Positions 61,791 to 64,000 of a DNA stretch of 64,000 bases are shown in pieces (position 1 is the stretch's first letter; each line of letters opens with the position of its first letter). The notes beneath the pieces were generated by a model that was not told the origin of the DNA, did no database searches, and was given only the letters and a program-made list of their open reading frames with translations. This DNA comes from Nonomuraea rubra (lineage in GTDB: Bacteria > Actinomycetota > Actinomycetes > Streptosporangiales > Streptosporangiaceae), in contig NZ_JACHMI010000001.1 of the NCBI RefSeq assembly GCF_014207985.1, positions 975,001-1,039,000 on the forward strand, read 5' to 3'. The translations under genes and the position numbers were made by a program.

Positions 61791-61999
61791 CCAGCCGTAG
61801 CCAGGCCCCTTGGCCTCACTCATCCAGACCGTGGATCCATGGTCGCGGTCAGCAGGTTCATCTCGGGCCCTGGGCGCACCGGTAGCTCTCTTGCGGGGGA
61901 ACCACGCGCTTTGCGCTCTGGTTCATCGTGCCAGCCCCTCCTGCGGGGTCGCGGCGCGGCTGAAGGTGGCCACCACGACCTGTCCGGCCGCCCCGCTGG
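61791..61999. other. Unassigned stretch after the transposase remnant
   Basis: No start with ribosome site, no family motif and no clear repeat was found on either strand. It could be more decayed insertion-sequence DNA. Confidence 0.35.
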
Positions 62000-62836
62000 T
62001 CAGGGGTGGGTGGCGGTGGTCAGGCGTACCTTCCCGCGGAGTTGTACGCCGTCCGGGGTTTCGTGGGGGCGTAGGGCGTCGCGGATGGTGTCGCGGAGGG
62101 TGGCGATCGCCGGTTCGTCGAGGTGGGAGAGGTTGTAGCGGACCGGGCCCATGGCGCAGATGTGGGTGGCCGCCTCGGTGGCGTCGCGGCCGAGGTTTTC
62201 CATGGCTTCGACGATGGTCATGTCGATGCCGGTGAAGCCTGCGTCGGTCAGGACCTGGTGGATGCGGGTGGGATCGGTCATGGACATCATGCCCTGGGCG
62301 GCGGGGGACGGGCGGCGCATGTGGTCGCGCAGGGCGGCGGTGGCGCGGGCGTAGTCGCCGTCGGGGGATGACGGGACCGAGGTGATGATGGCCAGGCGGC
62401 CGCCGGGGCGGAGGGCGCGGGCGATGTTGGCGAAGCCGGCGACGAGGTCGGCGAAGAACATCACGCCGCCACGGCTGATGGCCACGTCGTACTTGCCGTC
62501 GCCGAAGGCGTGGACCTGTGCGTCTCCCTGCTCGAAGACGGCGTTGTGCACGCCTTGGGCGGCGGCGTCGGCACGGGCTCGCTCCAGCATCGGGGCTGAC
62601 AGGTCGATGCCCAGGGCGGTGCCTCGTGACGCCCTGCCGGCCGCCAGCAGGGTGGTGCGGCCGGTGCCGCATCCCACGTCCAGGACCTGGTCGTCCGCCT
62701 GGATCGCGGCGGCGGTGAAGAGCGCGTCGTTGAAGCCGTCGAGCATGCCGTTGTAGTAGCGCGGGTTGTCGGCCCAGAGCTTGCCCTCCCATCCGTTCCA
62801 GGCCTCGGCTTGTTGGGTGTTGGCGATGTCGAGCAT
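62000..62836 (-). CDS. SAM-dependent class I methyltransferase
   Basis: 278 residues. Motif I is VLDVGCGTGRTT (about 57-68), motif II GIDLSAPMLERAR, and motif III VAISRGGVMFFADL with LRPGGRLAIIT. It belongs to the small-molecule (UbiE-like) group; the acceptor is unknown. I use the ATG at 62836, eight bases from GAGGGG; a GTG six codons upstream is possible. A perfect palindrome with a repeated element lies just upstream, yet no regulator is next to it in the window. Confidence 0.87.
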   Translation of the reverse strand: MLDIANTQQAEAWNGWEGKLWADNPRYYNGMLDGFNDALFTAAAIQADDQVLDVGCGTGRTTLLAAGRASRGTALGIDLSAPMLERARADAAAQGVHNAVFEQGDAQVHAFGDGKYDVAISRGGVMFFADLVAGFANIARALRPGGRLAIITSVPSSPDGDYARATAALRDHMRRPSPAAQGMMSMTDPTRIHQVLTDAGFTGIDMTIVEAMENLGRDATEAATHICAMGPVRYNLSHLDEPAIATLRDTIRDALRPHETPDGVQLRGKVRLTTATHP

Positions 62837-62864
62837 GATGCGACCCCTCGTCACTCGATTACTG

Positions 62865-62904
62865 GAGTTGGACTCTAGTGATTGTTACTAGAGTTAGACT
62901 ATAG
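62865..62904. promoter_or_regulatory. Operator-like palindrome and direct repeat upstream of the methyltransferase
   Basis: ACTCTAGT (62872-62879) and ACTAGAGT (62887-62894) form a perfect inverted repeat with a 7-base spacer. In addition GAGTTGGACTCTAG (62865-62878) and GAGTTAGACTATAG (62891-62904) are direct repeats with 12 of 14 matches, 26 bp apart. This is dense regulator-site structure within 40 bp. Confidence 0.6.
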
Positions 62905-62933
62905 AAATGTAGGCGTCAAGGGGCGAGTGGTGA

Positions 62934-64000
62934 TCAGCAGGAGGTTTTGGCGGGGGGCAGGGTGCCGACTGTCAGGTAGCGGTTGATGTGGTCGCGGGCG
63001 CAGGTGTTCGTGCCGTAGAGGGTGTGGCCGGGGCCGTCGTGGCGGATGGTGACGCTGCCCGGGACCTGGGCGAGGACGCGTTCCGTTGCGTCCGACTCGC
63101 CCCATGCGCCTGCGGCGAGCAGGGGAGGGAGGTTGTCGGGGAGGGGCGCCGGTGGGTTGGTGACGGGGACGGGCCAGCCGATGCAGTTGAGGGTGTTCGT
63201 GGCGAAGGTGTTGGCGGCGCCGGCGTTGGGGGCGAGCTTGCGCAGCCGGGCGATCGTCGTCGTCAGTTGCTTGAGGGTGGTGAAGCGGGGCCAGTCGGTG
63301 CATTCCGTGACCGGGGTGGCCTGGTCGGGGTAGCGGGCGCCCCTGGCGGGGACGAAGTCGGAGGCGTCGCCCTTGCTCGCCTTGCGGATCGCGGTGGCCA
63401 GCTTGGGCCAGGCCGCTTCGCCCTGGCGGGCCAGGCCCAGGGCGAAGGATTGGAGGTCGCCGGACTTGTAGGCGACGTTCGGCGTCCTGGTGGGTACGGG
63501 GGTGCCGGTCGCGCGGGCGATCAGCTTGCGCCAGAGGGCGGGGACGTCCTTGCAGTCGTGGGCGGTGCACCAGGTGAAGAAGCGCCGCAGGTGCTGCTCG
63601 TTCGTGGTGGCCATGGCCTCGAGCTCTCGCTGCCAGTCGGCGGCGCTGTGGTTCCACGTGCCGTCCAGGACCATGGTGCGGAGGTTGCCTGGGAAGAGGC
63701 GGGCGTAGGCCTGGCCGTAGAAGCCCGCGTAGGAGGCGCCGTAGTAGTTGAGCCGGTCGTCGCCCAGTGCCTTTCTGATCGCCTCCATGTCTCTGGCGTG
63801 GTCGGCCGAGCTCATGTTGGCGAACAGCTCCGGGTCTTTCAGGCGGCAGGCCTCGGCGTAGCCGCGGTTGGTGTCGGACAGGCGGCCGAAGTCGGCGTCG
63901 TCGCGCGGGAGGTCGGCGATGGGGATGCGGGTCCAGGTGCATGGCAGGCCCGTGCTGAGGCCCTGGAACTGGTCGCTGCCGTAGCCTCGCGTGTCCCATG
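62934..64000 (-). CDS. Tripeptidyl-aminopeptidase-like alpha/beta hydrolase (N-terminus outside window)
   Basis: About 355 C-terminal residues are visible; the frame is open at the right edge. The nucleophile elbow is YGASYAGFYGQAYA (GxSxG), and the C-terminal TAP-like region shows the late motif SVTIRHDGPGHTLYG with the catalytic His. WDTRGYGSDQ near the edge is the oxyanion-side motif of the family. Related enzymes (SlpD/TAP of Streptomyces) are secreted and remove tripeptides or hydrolyse esters. Paired Cys in CTAHDC and CTDW suggest secretion with disulfides, but the signal peptide would be outside the window. Confidence 0.85.
   Translation of the reverse strand, partial: WDTRGYGSDQFQGLSTGLPCTWTRIPIADLPRDDADFGRLSDTNRGYAEACRLKDPELFANMSSADHARDMEAIRKALGDDRLNYYGASYAGFYGQAYARLFPGNLRTMVLDGTWNHSAADWQRELEAMATTNEQHLRRFFTWCTAHDCKDVPALWRKLIARATGTPVPTRTPNVAYKSGDLQSFALGLARQGEAAWPKLATAIRKASKGDASDFVPARGARYPDQATPVTECTDWPRFTTLKQLTTTIARLRKLAPNAGAANTFATNTLNCIGWPVPVTNPPAPLPDNLPPLLAAGAWGESDATERVLAQVPGSVTIRHDGPGHTLYGTNTCARDHINRYLTVGTLPPAKTSC

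Overview
The window is GC-rich actinomycete DNA (about 70% or more by eye), with frequent GTG starts, start/stop overlaps of one to four bases, several leaderless-looking promoters and long Gly/Ser- or Pro-rich secreted proteins. Gene content (a VirB4/VirB6-like locus, two unlike succinate dehydrogenases, narGHJI, RtcB, short GntR and SARP regulators) fits a filamentous actinobacterium. A Streptosporangiaceae member such as Nonomuraea is my inference, not a database result.

Layout. 1-7.8 kb: the end of a type IV secretion-like operon on the + strand (ATPase tail, polytopic VirB6/TrbL-like protein, VirB8/TcpC-like protein, SLT plus NlpC/P60 wall hydrolase), then a Nudix hydrolase and two secreted, membrane-anchored low-complexity proteins. 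7.8-18.7 kb: respiration and signalling. A mycobacterial Sdh1-type succinate dehydrogenase (minus strand) is followed by a histidine kinase / response regulator / SpoIIE-phosphatase set, a LysR regulator, and a divergent second dehydrogenase, sdhCAB, of the cytochrome-b type. 18.7-26.2 kb: accessory genes. These are a short GntR regulator centred on a 40-bp near-palindrome, an AAA ATPase with a C-terminal PD-(D/E)XK-like domain, a Clp N-domain protein, a PadR-controlled FtsX-type ABC exporter, and a TetR/SnoaL divergent pair.

26.2-33.3 kb is visibly less GC-rich and made mostly of secreted or wall-directed proteins (peptidoglycan-binding/DUF1906 protein, small membrane protein, Tat-exported M15 peptidase, SARP regulator, a lipoprotein, a secreted protein) plus two decayed genes. 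It ends at a tRNA-Pro(GGG) gene. 33.4-46.8 kb: mycoredoxin-like protein, ECF sigma factor with its membrane partner, a HicB-like two-gene pair, a TetR regulator facing an internally deleted MFS transporter, SDR, cupin, RtcB, a LacI regulator with CebR-like operators controlling a secreted GH16 glucanase, DUF1996 and DUF305 proteins, kinase-like phosphotransferases and an NmrA-type oxidoreductase.

46.8-57.9 kb: respiratory nitrate reductase narGHJI (minus strand) with divergent narK, then a two-gene ABC exporter whose nucleotide-binding domains carry complementary losses of motifs. 57.9-64 kb: MocR regulator/LysE exporter, MBL hydrolase/MarR, an IS982-like transposase remnant, a SAM methyltransferase with a striking operator, and a tripeptidyl-aminopeptidase-like hydrolase cut by the window end.

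Functional themes are electron input and anaerobic respiration (two Sdh complexes, Nar), cell-wall and polysaccharide remodelling, and many locally regulated exporter modules. No CRISPR array, rRNA or intact insertion sequence was seen.
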